From Nelumbo lutea (lineage: Eukaryota; Streptophyta; Magnoliopsida; Proteales; Nelumbonaceae), in contig JAKGHH010000001.1 of NCBI GenBank assembly GCA_022828595.1, positions 209,436,348 through 209,500,347 on the forward strand: a stretch of 64,000 bases of DNA, read 5' to 3'. Positions 33,111-44,779 of the stretch are shown here, piece by piece (positions within the stretch are counted from its first letter, which is position 1; every line of letters starts with the position of its first letter). A program made the translations under genes and the position numbers. Under the pieces are notes generated by a model that saw only the letters and a program-made list of their open reading frames with translations, was not told where the DNA came from and made no database searches.

Positions 33111-33125
33111 GATCGCTAACTTTCA

Positions 33126-33480
33126 AGTCTGACGCATATTAGTAAATACAGGGAGCTCGGCCGACATCTTCTTTGAAGAAGCCTCTGAACAACTCGGAAT
33201 CAAGAAAGACCGTTTGATGCCAGTCAACACTCCTTAGGTGGGATTCTCTAGGGACTCCCTAATATCCCAGAGGAAAATCACCCTACCACTACTAATAGGC
33301 GACAACCTCATCACTACCATGGCAATGGTCAACTTCATTATCGTTCACTTCTTGTCTCCCTACAATGCTACCTCATCCGACCCACGTTGAATGCTCTACG
33401 AGCCTCAATCTTCACGTACCACTTGGTCGTGAAGTTCCCGGCCCCATATGGAGTGGGTGTAGCTCATGGAAACCAGAGAA
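33126..33480 (+). pseudogene. gypsy aspartic protease relic
   Basis: RILVNTGSSADIFFEEASEQ at about 33133-33192 corresponds to the DTGSSA active site, but the catalytic Asp codon is AAT (Asn) at 33145-33147. ALRASIFTYHLVVKFPAPYG follows, as in Tat-type elements. Confidence 0.75.
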
Positions 33481-33559
33481 CTGTGAGGTAGTGTTACTTA
33501 ACAACTTATAGAGGGAGACCATGCACCATTGAAGTGCTCACCATAGAAAACATGGACCT

Positions 33560-35290
33560 AAGGGATGAACTACGGACATAGTGCAGCCAATCTGTGGAAG
33601 ACCTCGTCCAGGTACCCCTCTTTGGTGAAGACCCCAAGTAGGATCCCTCCTAGAAGGCCGCCTTCGAGATGGTATTGTATAACTCCTCAAAGACAATGCC
33701 GATGTGTTCGCTTGGTCAACAGTAAACATGTTGGGGATCAACCCCAAGGTCATCACCCACCGCTTGAATGCCGACATGTGCTACCGAAACGTGAGGCAAA
33801 AGAAGAAGAGCTTCACCTCAGAACAGTGGCAAGTGATCAACGAAGAAGTGTAGAAGCTACTCGACGCTGGCTTCATATGGGAAGTGACATACCCGGACTA
33901 GTTAGTGAATGTGGAGATGATCAAAAAGGCCAACAGAGAGTAGAGGATCTACATTGACTTCACTGACTTAAAAAGGGCATGCCCAAAGGACAATTTCCCC
34001 CTTCCAAGGATCAACCAGGCACCAGATCATTGATGCAATGACAAGGCATGAGCTCCTAAGCTTCATGGACACCTTCTCTGGTTACAATCAGATTCAGATG
34101 CACCCAAATAATCAGGAGAATATGGCCTTCATCACTGATCGATGACTATACTGCTACAAGGTGATGCCCTTTGGACTGAAGAATGCCGGTGCTACCTATC
34201 AGAGGTGGGTGAAATACATATTCAAGGAATAGCTCTGCCAAAACGTGGAAGCCTACATGGATGACATTCTGGTGAAGAGCAAGAAAGCCGATTAACACCT
34301 GACTGATCTAATGGAAATCTTCGACACCCTTAGGAAATACCAAATGAAGCTAAACCCAATGAAATGCACCTTCGGCATCAGCTCCGGCAAGTTCCTGGAT
34401 TTTATGGTCACACAAAGGAGAATCAAGGCAAATCCAGGAAAGATCCAAACCATCCTAGACATGTAGCCGCCCAAAGCAGATTCATGTCAAAATTCGTGGA
34501 CCGGTGACTGCCCTTCTTCAAAGCATTAAAGTAGGTGAAGGACTTCTAGTGGACCGATGGGTGTGAACAGTCATTCCAAGAACTGAAATGCTACCTAAGC
34601 TCGCCACCCTTGCTCACGAAACCAAGCCCGAGAGACCAAATCCTACTCTACCTGTCTACTAGTGACAAAGTGGTTAGCTCGGTCCTAGTAAAGGAGGAAG
34701 GTTAGACCCAAAGCCGATCTACTACATTAGTAAGGTACTCACGGGTGCGGAGACACAGTACTTGAACCTAGAGAAGGTCGCCCTAGATCTTATCACCTCA
34801 ACAAGGATGCTCAGGTTGTACTTTCAAAGACATAGCGTCCAAGTACTCATCGACCAACCACTCAAGCAGGTCCTACAAAGGTCAGAGAAATCTGGATGCC
34901 TAATCAAATGGAGGATGGAACTGAGTGAGTTCGATATCGACTACACACCTTGGCCATCCATCAAAGCCCAAGCTCTAGCCGACTTCCTGACCGAGTGTAC
35001 TTTCTCAGCACAAAACCCAACTGACATCCCACCAGCCTGGACTCTCCATGTGGATGGGTTGTCCAACCGGTAGCAACGTCGGGTTCATCCTCCTCGGCCC
35101 AAATCACACCACCCTGGAGCATGCCTTGAGGTTCGAGTTCAAGGTGTCTAACAATGAGGTGGAATACAAAGCCCTAATAGTCAGACTTTAGCTCGCTCTG
35201 GATGTCAGAGCAAGGCACGTGGAAGCCTTCAACGACTCCCAACTGGTGGTCAACTAGGTCACCATCCAGTTCAAAGCAAGAGAGCCCACC
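33560..35290 (+). pseudogene. gypsy reverse transcriptase and RNase H relic
   Basis: From about 33840: KLLDAGFIWEVTYPD, RIYIDFTDLKRACPKDNFPL, LSFMDTFSGYNQIQMHPN, the intact catalytic box YMDD at 34254-34265, YQMKLNPMKCTFGISSGKFL. RNase H connection words (LNLEKVALDLITS, KWRMELSEFDIDYTPWPSIK) follow in the open stretch 34762-35073. The RNase H domain (LHVDGLSN, then frameshifted) is cut by the solo LTR after REPTMA. Several in-frame stops sit where Trp or Gln codons are expected. Confidence 0.88.
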
Positions 35291-35295
35291 ATGGC

Positions 35296-37244
35296 TGAAG
35301 GGATAGGATATCCATCACATGGACGCCCAAAGATTGCGGAATAAGGGGACGAATTTCAAAAAAAAAAATTCTCTCCCTTCAATTGGGAATCGAATTCCCT
35401 ATTTAGAAAATCATATTTTCAAAGATCATTCTTGAACCATAAACTGAACCAGATCTGAACCAAAAGAAGTAGGGAGGGATAATACCTGATACGGAGAAGC
35501 AGTATCTCCCAATGGAGGTGTTCACACCCAAGGAAGGATCCAAAATTTGCTCCCACTGAAGATGGCACAGCGTAGGGTGGAGTAGAATCAACAGTGTTCT
35601 TCCAAAAGAACTTGACCCTTCGCAAGAATCAATTGGATGACTTGTGAATACAACTCCAACCAATCTTTTCTCCAAAAGATTGGTATCAAAATCAAATCTT
35701 GATTTCTCTCAAGAATTGGAAATCGAACAACTGGAGGTGGCAGCTGCAGGAAGGAGGCGGCAAGAGAGTATTTGTAGGGTGCAGAATTCTCTCTTCTTGT
35801 GATTTCAGCTCTGAAGACAAGAATGTGGATTGCATGTCTAAAGGCTGCTGCCCCCTCCTCCTTTTATAATTTCAAAGGGATCAGCTCCTAGTCCCATTAG
35901 GAGTTGCTAACCCAAATCATATTTGGATTAGAAGTCCCTTTAAGTGATAAGGGATAACTCTTATCTTATCTACATATTAGATTAGCCATCTCCTAATCTA
36001 GTTAGGAGGTTTCCTTATCTAAATCTTATTTAGATCTTGGACTCTCTAAGTGGATAGGGTCAGGGCCCAATCCTATCAGCTGATCCATCTCAGAATTCAC
36101 CCCTTTAAGTGACTAATCAAATCAGCCCAGTTCGAAATGGGCTTAAGGCCCATTTAAGGTTATGTATTTATTTAGCCTTCCAAACTGCTGCCCAGTTGGG
36201 CCTTATTGTATGGCGTGGGACCCAAACATTGATCTACACATCAGCCACATGGGTTCGGCCCAGCGTTTGTTACAAGGCCTGGCCGAATACACTGTTATGT
36301 ACAGTGCACTCCCTGAAAACCATCTTATGGTCTCTATGGGCCCAACACCTACCCTAAGTGGTCCCTGGGCCAAGCCACCTTGTAGCACCCAGGGACTGTG
36401 GGCAAATGCAAGATTAACCCATCAGGTATTATCCTCAATGGTCTTACACTTAACCTCTCAACCCATAATGATCATACACTGCCCGACAAGAGAGAACCTC
36501 TCCCTCGGCTGCAAGGATCAGTGTTGCACTCTCTGCTTATATGGATCTCGAGAATTAAAACCTTCTTGCAAACATTTCAAAACCATATATATATACTTTT
36601 ATATCTCATATAAAATATATTTTTGCAAAACAAATCTCAACGATTGAAATCGGCTGTCGGTAGTCTTGGTTTCCATCAGTGAGAGTGCATCCCCAATCAT
36701 TACCTTTGTCCGACAAAGGGCTGATCCTGTCACTATGATCACCCACTCAAATGAATTCTCATACTGTCCCAACATACCCAAGTTTTGACCCCCGCTAAGG
36801 ATCTCACTGATTGGTACATCAAAGACAGCCCAATCTGACACCTAGTGCAGTATCATAATCGAGGTTAGGGGTCGGGTGTAACTTTCCAGTTTTGCCCATC
36901 AATCTCTAAGGTCTAGGGCAACACTGGAAATCTGGTCCAGTTCAAAGATTCAATTAATCCTACACTGTATGTGCCTAGGGTCTCACCCTGATAGCTGAGA
37001 CAGGCCACCCTAACCGACTTGGTGGTGCCACAGTGTCAGCCTTGTCAAGATAGGTCTCCTAGACTGACCCACTGGCTGTGATTATTCTAAACTAACACGA
37101 GTCTCATTAAGTGTCCAATTTAAGGGTATTACATAGAAACATACCAAGGGAACATGAATCAAATATGCACTTTTATTCATTTACAATAAACTCATAAAGT
37201 ACATCATCTTGATTGAAGCTAAGGGTATACAAAACTGTCTAACA
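35296..37244 (-). mobile_element. Solo LTR (~1.95 kb) nested in gypsy RNase H, TSD ATGGC
   Basis: The insert begins TGAAGGGATAGG, ends CTGTCTAACA, and is flanked by ATGGC at 35291-35295 and 37245-37249. The gypsy reading ..REPTMA continues as ..MASYLQKVQAF on the other side. TG...CA ends with a 5-bp duplication and no coding domains define a solo LTR. On the - strand it opens TGTTAGACAG and has TATAAAAGGAGG at about 35857-35868, which fits a U3/R boundary. Its full-length parent is not in the window. Confidence 0.82.
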
Positions 37245-38450
37245 ATGGCAAGTTACCTGCAAAAAGTACAAGCATTCATCCAATAGCTTGAGCACTTTGC
37301 CATACAACAAATCCCTAGAGTCGAGAACATCCGGGTCGATGCATTATCAAAGCTTGCCAGCTCGCCGTGTCGACTTCAACACGATAGTCAAAATGGACAC
37401 TTTAGCGCAAACCATTATTTCAGAAGCAACTTTTATAGTCCTCCCAATCTAGCAAGAGCCATCATGGTTGTATCTCATCATATAGTACCTCCAGGGCAGC
37501 ACCCTTCCGATGGACCAAACTGAAGCAAGGAGGCTCACCCATAGGTTGGCCCGATATTGCCTCATCTAAGGCCTGCTCTATCGCCGGTTTCACACTTTCC
37601 CCTACCTAAGGTGTCTTCCTCCCCTCACACACATTCCTAGTTCATGGCCTTTTGCCTAATGGGGGATGGGCATAATCAGAGCATTCCCCACCACGCTCGA
37701 AAAGAAAAAATACCTCTTCGTTGTGCTAGACTATTTCACAAAATGGGTAGAGGTTGAGCCCTTGGGATGCATCACTGCGCAGAATTCCTAGGGGTTCCTA
37801 TGGACGAACATCATCTATTGTTTTGGCATCCCTCAGGTCCTCATCACTGACAACGGTTCCAGTTCATCGACTTGAAATTCGAAGCCTTCTGCATGGAACT
37901 CAAGATAGATAGTAGAACAACAACTATTCATCGACCACATAGCAATGGACAAGCCGAGGTGACCAACCAAACCCTGCCCATTGCTCGAAGACTAGACTCG
38001 ACAAAGCCAAAGGCAGGTGGGTCGAAGAGCTGCCATGCATCCTCTGGGCCTAGAGCCTAGAGGATGTAGAGATCAAGTCCCCTAGTCTACATCCTCTAGG
38101 TCGAAGAGCTCCATTGCCCCATTCAACTTCAACCTAGCATTCGGAACTGAGGCGATGATCCCTGTAGAGATCAGGTCCCCTACTCTTCACACATCAGGAT
38201 GGCAGCACAACAAAAAGGATGGCCAAGTACTACAACTCCAATGTTTGGAGTTGAGAATTCAAGACAGGAGACTTCGTCCTCTACAAAGTCATAGTGCCCG
38301 AGCCAAGAGAAGAAAAGCTTGGACCTAACTGGAAAGGACCGTATAGAGTGACCAAAGTCCTTAGTCCGAGCACCTACAAACTAGAAGACCTTGACGGGAA
38401 GTCGATGCCAGGGAGCTGGAACACCGAGAATCTATAGATGTACTACCAAT
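37245..38450 (+). pseudogene. gypsy RNase H end and integrase relic
   Basis: After the solo LTR: LEHFAIQQIPRVENIRVDAL and SKLAS finish RNase H. Integrase follows with YLFVVLDYFTKWVEVEPL, the FGIPQVLITDNGS region, KFEAFCMELKID, HRPHSNGQAEVTNQTL (37920-37980) and the C-terminal GPNWKGPYRVTKVLSPSTYK (about 38325-38385). Stops and frameshifts throughout. A short TAGAGGATGTAGAGATCAAG-type segment is locally duplicated around 38050-38180. Confidence 0.82.
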
Positions 38451-39149
38451 GATTAAAGATGAGCATCAACTGCATCAATTGTACATGATTCAAAAAAATA
38501 AAGTTTCCTTTTGAGTTCAGTAAACAAGTGCACACTGCACACACTCGCCCAACCAAACTCTAACAGTTGTGGACCTCAAAACACATCACTACACACACTA
38601 GTTCACACATATCGACCAAGTTGAGCCGATCTAGAGCGATTGACAGACCTGGTCAAACTAAAGTGGCTGAAACCTAAAGCCAAACAAGCCCCATCGAGCA
38701 CCGTGGGAACGACGCGTCCCCGCCACAACAGTAAGAGAGACAGGCGTTGAACTCTACACACCTAGTCGACTAACGGTTGGAGCAGAGCCAGTCGAGAACC
38801 ACGGCTAGCCCACTCAAAGAGTGTAAGGCTCTCTAAGACAAGGTGCCACCAAGCTCCCTGACACCATTGAGGGATTGGAAGCACCTGAACCAATATAAGA
38901 CCGAGGCCACGAAGTCGAAGACCCTGGCCGTCTAACATTATGCCCAAGACCTCGGCCAACAGGAGGCCAAGGCCGCGAAGTCGAAGACTTTGGCGTGGCC
39001 TATGGACCCCATATGCTTGGCAAAAAGATCAAACTTCCATTAATTAAAAGGTTCATATAACGATTATAAGCTCGACATACCGAGTCGTGTATAAAGAAAA
39101 AGAAAATCAATCCAGGCCAGTCATGCCATCTGCAGGGTTGTGGCCGCGC

Positions 39150-41000
39150 TGTCATTCGGAGCAGCTTACTTGACTTATGGCACCTCGGCTCAAAGGGACC
39201 GTACTGCTCCATGCTTGCGGCGATCTCAAGATGCTAACACATGACCCTCCTTTGGCAGCGAGCAAAGTCTGTTTGCTAGGAGTCCATAGCATAACCATCG
39301 ATGGCAATATGAAACTCCTCGGACTCTTTGTACTTGGCGACCACCTCCTCCTCGGTGTATAGCAGTTTTGCCTTCGCCTCCTTGGCAACCTTCCTCGCCT
39401 TATCATGGTCCCCCTTGAATTCATCAGCATGGCTCTTCAGATGCCATAGCTCTTCTTCCTTGGCCACCGCCGCTTGTCTCAACTCGGCCATCTCTACTTG
39501 TAGACAGGAGAACTCACCTTCCTGAGCCTCCACCATTTGGTGAAGGGCGCACATCCTGTCGACCAATCACCACTATGCAGACAACCCGAGAAACACAAAG
39601 TCAATGAACATGGCCAAATAAATCGAAGAACAGAGGAGATAGTATAGAAATCTTACTACAACGGACTCCTGGATGGCTGCGCTCCCCAACACCCTGTTCG
39701 TGCAGTCGTTGATCACTCTACGAATGTTGGGCAACAGATTGCCCCTAGCCAACTGCTCGGGCATGCCCTCGGTTTCTAGAGTGTCCTCTAGCCAAAAACT
39801 CTAGCTCGGCCTGTACACCTCAACTACCGGCTCTTCTAGACCCAAAGATGGGATCTCAAAACCTCTCTACGAATCGGATCTCGATGGGGATCCATCGGAG
39901 CCAACGTCCACCACATCTCCCTTAACTAGCCTTGGTCTCTTGCTCGGTCGAGGGTTTGCAACCTTAGGATAGCATTTCTGCTGAGTCACCCTAGCCTAGG
40001 CCGCCACCCTCCTTTGCACGGTAGCCTGCATGCATCTCATTCTCTCCTCCTCATCCATGATCGCCATATCTGCCAAAAAAACAAGTCAATCTAGTTCTCT
40101 CCTCCCGCACATCGACCCTCTCTATCCGCCTGATGGTCGCTAACTCCTCCCTAGACAACTCGACCTTGGCCAGAGCCTTCACCTTGGTCCTTAGGATTGA
40201 TAGCTCGGTGGGGAACGGCCAGCCCCTGGGCAACACACAAAAAAGAACCCCTCCTTCCAATGTTTCATCAAGGAGGGGGCCTCAACAAACACCTTATTGT
40301 GTTGCTAAGCTGAGAAGTAGTAATAGCCTTGCTGGTGCTTCTTTAGGTGCAAAAATTATGTGAACATTGGTAGGGTGATGTCTACGTCATGAACCAAGAA
40401 ATAACAAAGGAGGCTAACCAAGTACTTGAAGGAGTTGGGCACGGTACCACCTCAGCACTATTGAGATATCCTCTCTCAAAGGAAACCTCAGCCCGACTAT
40501 CAAGTTGTGCTCATTGACACAAAATTACCCCGACCGAGCCGAGATAGCCTTCTCACTGATATCAAGGCACCTCAGCTCGTACTCCTCGGGAATACAGTGA
40601 ATGGCCCTAATTCGGGCTAAATCCTCAAGAGTTAATTTGCAAGGCTAAAACACAAAGTGGCTACCAAACCACACAGGGACACTGGGCTCCTCTTCTGACA
40701 CAACATCTACTTCGACCTCATTAGTTTCCCCAACCTCAGCCTCCTGAAAGGCCACAACCTCCTTTGTTGCGACACCTTCACCCTCAGGCCCATTGACCTC
40801 GGCCCCACGGGCATCAGTCTCACGAACCACAAGCACAACGGCCTCAAGATGAGACCCCAGCTCAGGCTCACTACTCGCCGTACAAGAGCTAGACAAAGAG
40901 AGGAACAATGAGACAAGGAAGATGAAGACATCTTACCAAAGATATTACACCATAGAACACCTAAAGCACCAGTCGATGACTATTTCATGCCAAGCTCCTT
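39150..41000 (-). pseudogene. Antisense ORF region of the gypsy element (transposase_28-like)
   Basis: The - strand carries a broken protein: an acidic start (EEPSVPVWFGSHF near 40650-40690), then KLTLEDLARIRAIHCIPEEY, VLPRGWPFPTELSILRTKV (about 40170-40240), and a coiled-coil-like stretch at 39276-39566 (LQVEMAELRQAAVAKEEELW, DKARKVAKEAKAKL, KYKESEEFHIA). Antisense ORFs between integrase and the 3' LTR are described for Tat-lineage elements and carry a domain databases call putative gypsy-type transposase. Function unknown; this copy is interrupted by stops. Confidence 0.65.
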
Positions 41001-41306
41001 ACATCGCTAACTCAAAATGACAAAGTAAAATGGCTCGCCATCTCCCTTTTTATAAGAGGGACCAACGGTCCAAATCAATGGAGCGATTCAATGCCACTCT
41101 TCACACACATGTGACCTCAGGAAGATGAAATGACGCGTCTTTCGACCCGTATAGGAAATGACATGAGTGTTGAACTGACTGGTCCACCCAGCAAACTGGC
41201 CTTACTCTGGGTTAGTCAACTCAAAGAAATTAAAGTTCCTCAATCGAGGATCATAGAACTCTTCCACACCTAGTCACGGCTAAGAACTACACTTCTCGAC
41301 TTTGGA

Positions 41307-41321
41307 ACTAGGGGAGTGGTC
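41307..41321 (+). other. Polypurine tract
   Basis: AACTAGGGGAGTGGT directly precedes the 3' LTR start TGATGG. Confidence 0.6.
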
Positions 41322-41851
41322 TGATGGTTGAGTTGGCCAAGGATGCCACGTGACAATTTTTGCAGTCACCCCCTCTCTCAAGCCACATCGACACCACTTG
41401 TAATGGAAGAGTACGATTAAGAAGGAGTGTCCTGCATGGACAAGGAAGAGGACTCCATCGGGGAAGAGGAAACCTCCTGAAGACCTCGTCGGATGCTTTC
41501 ATCTCGATAACCTTGGAAGCCCTATCCATCTGGAACACAAACAACCAATTATAAATAGGTATTCCCCTATCGAGGTAAGGGACTTTTGGAACCCTTTGGA
41601 TACCTCTCTGCACTATCTCTTCAACCCAGACCAGCATTATTTCAACCTGCTTGGTCTAACCACATCTTTCTCTACCCAACTAACTTGAGTGTCGGAGTAC
41701 CTACCCGGGGAACAACTCCTCGAGCCTCTGACCTTTTCTCCTTATTGCAGATCTTAGTGCGTGGCTTCGTCCTTCCACCTCAGCCTCGTCCAATTGGTAG
41801 GATTATTTGATTGTGTCCTCGGTTCAAAAAATCTTGGATCGGACACCATCA
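41322..41851 (+). repeat. 3' LTR of the gypsy element
   Basis: TGATGGTTGAG ... CACCATCA, with short inverted ends TGATGGT/ACCATCA and a TATA region AATTATAAATAGGTAT near 41550. Partner of 30669-31131. Confidence 0.85.
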
Positions 41852-43598
41852 CATCCCGGTTTGTGTTGATTGTTGAATGAAGTTTTTTGGTTAGACGAGG
41901 CAAGTTTTTTTATTGATGATCAGGTTTAAAGTGAATTTCAGGGGTTAGGCAACTAACTGCAACTACTGATATTGAATTGTTTCCTATTATATCTAATTAT
42001 ATAATTATATAAATATTGTTAGATAATTAAATATATATAATTATCTAACTATATAAATATATAATAGTTATTATAATTATTGTTAATAACTAGATATTGA
42101 ATCATTCGAACGGTTTTGAACATTTTTTTTAATTTCTTTAATTTTTTTGTCAAAATGGGCCAACCATTCAGTTCAAATGATCGAACCGTTTGACCCGATA
42201 ATTGGACCCCTGACCGGTTCGATCTCTAGGTCAGATTTAAAAATCATGATATTATGTCATTTGAGTGTGTGACTCATACGACCCAAAAATTGAACTGTTC
42301 TGGCCACCAATTCAAACGGACGACCCATTTTGACAACAAAAATTAAAAAGTAAAAAAATGGCCAAATATAAATGTTATAATTATATAATTATATAAATAT
42401 TGTTAGATAATTAGATATATATATATATATATATATAATTATCTAATTATATAAATATATAATAGTTATTATAAATATTGTTAATAACTAGATATCGAAC
42501 CATTCAAACGGTTTTGACTGTTTTTTATTTTTTTTAAGTTCTTTATTTTATTAATTTTATGTTAGAACGGGCCGACCGTTCGGTTCAAATGGTCAGACCA
42601 TTTGACCTAGTAACTGGACCCCTGATTGGTTCGATCTCTGGATCAATTTTAAAAACCATGATGTTATGTCATTCGAGCGTGTGACTCATATGACCTGAAA
42701 ACGAAACCATTCTGGCCATCATTTTTTGGGTCGACGGTTCGACTGTTCAGTTCAAACAGATGGCCCATTCTAACAACAAAATTAAAAAAATAAAAAACAA
42801 CCAAAAACCATTGAATAAGTCAATGGTTTGATTGCCCAGGTCAATGGGTTGTTGACCGATTCAACGATTTTTTGCCAAGGACCGAGATTAGGATAAAACT
42901 GAACTGTTTGCCCGGATGGTTCCCAATTAAAAATAAATCAAAAATGGCCAAAAACCATTGAACGGGTCAACGAGTCAATGGTTCGACCACTCGAGTCAAT
43001 GGATCGTTTACCGATTCAACGATTTTTAGCTAGGAACCGAGTCAACGGGTTGGCGGTTCCATTCCAGCCCCTACGAAGTAAGGCCCCTCCGCTAGTGTTA
43101 AATAAAAAGAAAGGTTACAAACTTTTGAAACAAGAAAACCTCAGCACAATGCTTGCAATCACGCATTAGTTGATTCTCTGAGTTAATGGGTTGCGTCCTT
43201 AACTAATGCTCATCTATCGCATCCAATGTTTTAAAAACCCGTTCTGGCCACCAGTTTCTAGGTTCATGGTTCAACTGTCTAGTTCGAATGAATTGTCAAT
43301 TCTATAAAAAAATTAAATAATTAAAAATTAATTAAAACAAAAATGGCCAAAAATCATTGAATGGGTCAATGATTCGACTACTTGGGCCAACATATTGTTC
43401 ATTGTTGACCAATTTAATGATTTTTGGCCAAAGACCATGTTTGGGATAAAATGAAATTGGTTGCTTACTAGGTTTGGGGTAAAATAGAATTAGTTGCTTG
43501 AATGATTCCCAGGCCAAATGGTCCGACTATCCGAGTCAATCATGATACAAAAACATTAATCGCATGCATCACAACCGAATTGCAACCATTTTTTCTAC
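41852..43598. repeat. GGTTCGA/TTCGAAC-rich repeat nest with 384-bp tandem duplication
   Basis: AATTATATAATTATATAAATATTG begins copy one at 41995 and copy two at 42379; both then run through ACGGTTTTGA, GGACCCCTGA and CGATCTCT. Further related blocks follow to about 43510 (ACCATTGAACGGGTCAACGA and similar). The vocabulary is that of the hAT MITE at 45044-45319, so this is probably several nested copies of that family. No gene. Confidence 0.7.
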
Positions 43599-43603
43599 GA
43601 GAT

Positions 43604-43738
43604 CAAATCAGCCCCCCACAACGTCTCACCACACATCCCTGCCGTAGAAGCTTCTCTAGATTATTCATCATTTCTAGTATTATCATCGATGATATGATAT
43701 GGGACGTTGTAGGGGGCAATCTTGTAGGGGCTGATTTG
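43604..43738. mobile_element. MITE with CAAATCAGCCCCC ends
   Basis: CAAATCAGCCCCCCACAACG at the left is mirrored by GGGGCTGATTTG at the right, with an internal CATTTCTAGTATTATCATCG shared with 47098-47260. The right arm carries an extra internal copy of its GGGGGC motif. No target duplication was found, unlike its sister. Confidence 0.75.
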
Positions 43739-44779
43739 AACGATTCCTCTACATATTACCATCATAGTAAAATCATTACAAGATAAGCATTCTGGTTTTA
43801 GTCGATCTAAGTCTTGCATCATTGACATCATATGCGAATTTGATCCTATTCAATTTAATTAAAATCATCTAAGCTTAAATTTTATAGTATATACATACAG
43901 ATTTTGATAATGTATTAATTATATGATTATTATATACTTAGATAAGTTTATTATAAAATATGAGTTCTACAATGTGAAATATTAATGGTAAGGGAAAACC
44001 TCATCTTTTTACTTCATGAGAGCTGACGTGATAAAGTGAGAACCGGGAATTATGCCAATTCATTGGGTGGTGTCTCATTCAAATTTATTTTCACGTCATA
44101 TGAAAAATCTCTTTTGCACTAACTAGCATTTGTCTTTTTATTTAGGGTCATTTATTAGACACCCCTATACTTTGTACAGTTGTTTGGTTTGAAAGAAAAG
44201 GTAGAGAAGTCTATACAAAGTTCGGAGAGTGGAAAGAGATGTCACACACCTTGGATGGAAGGGGATGGGTGGTGAATGTTTGACTAGTGCAAGTGAGGCG
44301 GGTTGGACTAGGTTTATGGTTAACTCAGGTTCGATTCTAAAATTTGGGCTTAAGGCTCAAGTCTGAACCGAGTCTGATCTTCCCGGCCTGCACAGCTGTA
44401 TTATAATTTAATGCACTCGAGTTGGCCAATAAACACATTCTATGTGTGTGTATGTAAAAGTATATGGTTGGGCCAAACTCGGGCCAGATTCGGGCTACCT
44501 AAAGGCTAAACCCAGGCTCAGGTTGAAAAATAAAAAAATCTAACTTCTTGACCCGAGCCTAGCCCGAGGACTGAAATTCCAAACCTAGGCTGTGTAAAAT
44601 TTCAGGCTGGGCCCGTCCAAGTTGCACCCCCAATTCCATCCAACTATCAAGGTTGGTGTAACGGCTCTTATCCTCCCTTCGTCCCGTCTTCAATGGATCG
44701 TGTTGCCTAAGCTACAATGTGGGCAGCTTGCAAAAGTGGGCCATGCTAGCTTGGCATGACCCACATTATACTTTATACC
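43739..44779. other. Intergenic; half Tourist-like MITE and GGGCC repeat
   Basis: 44188-44220 (GTTTGGTTTGAAAGAAAAGG) is one arm of the 32173-32301 MITE family. 44290-44620 has GGCCTG, CCCGAG and GGGCCAGATTCGGGC words of another non-autonomous repeat. No gene. Confidence 0.5.

Larger units (their letters stand above)
30669..41851 (+). mobile_element. Ty3/gypsy LTR retrotransposon of Tat-like layout (dead)
   Basis: A nearly full-length but heavily mutated element: 5' LTR 30669-31131, decayed primer-binding region, gag, protease, RT, RNase H and integrase in gypsy order on the + strand, a long antisense reading region between integrase and the 3' end, a purine-rich tract and the 3' LTR 41322-41851. 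The RT words (ACPKDNFPLPRI, SGYNQIQMHPN, YMDDILVKSKKAD) and the antisense ORF point to the Tat (Retand-like) lineage. The LTRs look about 80-85 percent identical by eye, so the insertion is old. The 5-bp flanks (TCTAG left, CATCC right) do not match. Nested inside are a MITE (32173-32301) and a solo LTR (35296-37244). Confidence 0.88.

Noticed and set aside
36109..36647. + strand open frames up to 161 codons inside the solo LTR
   Set aside because: They lie in non-coding LTR sequence bounded by a target duplication and match nothing.
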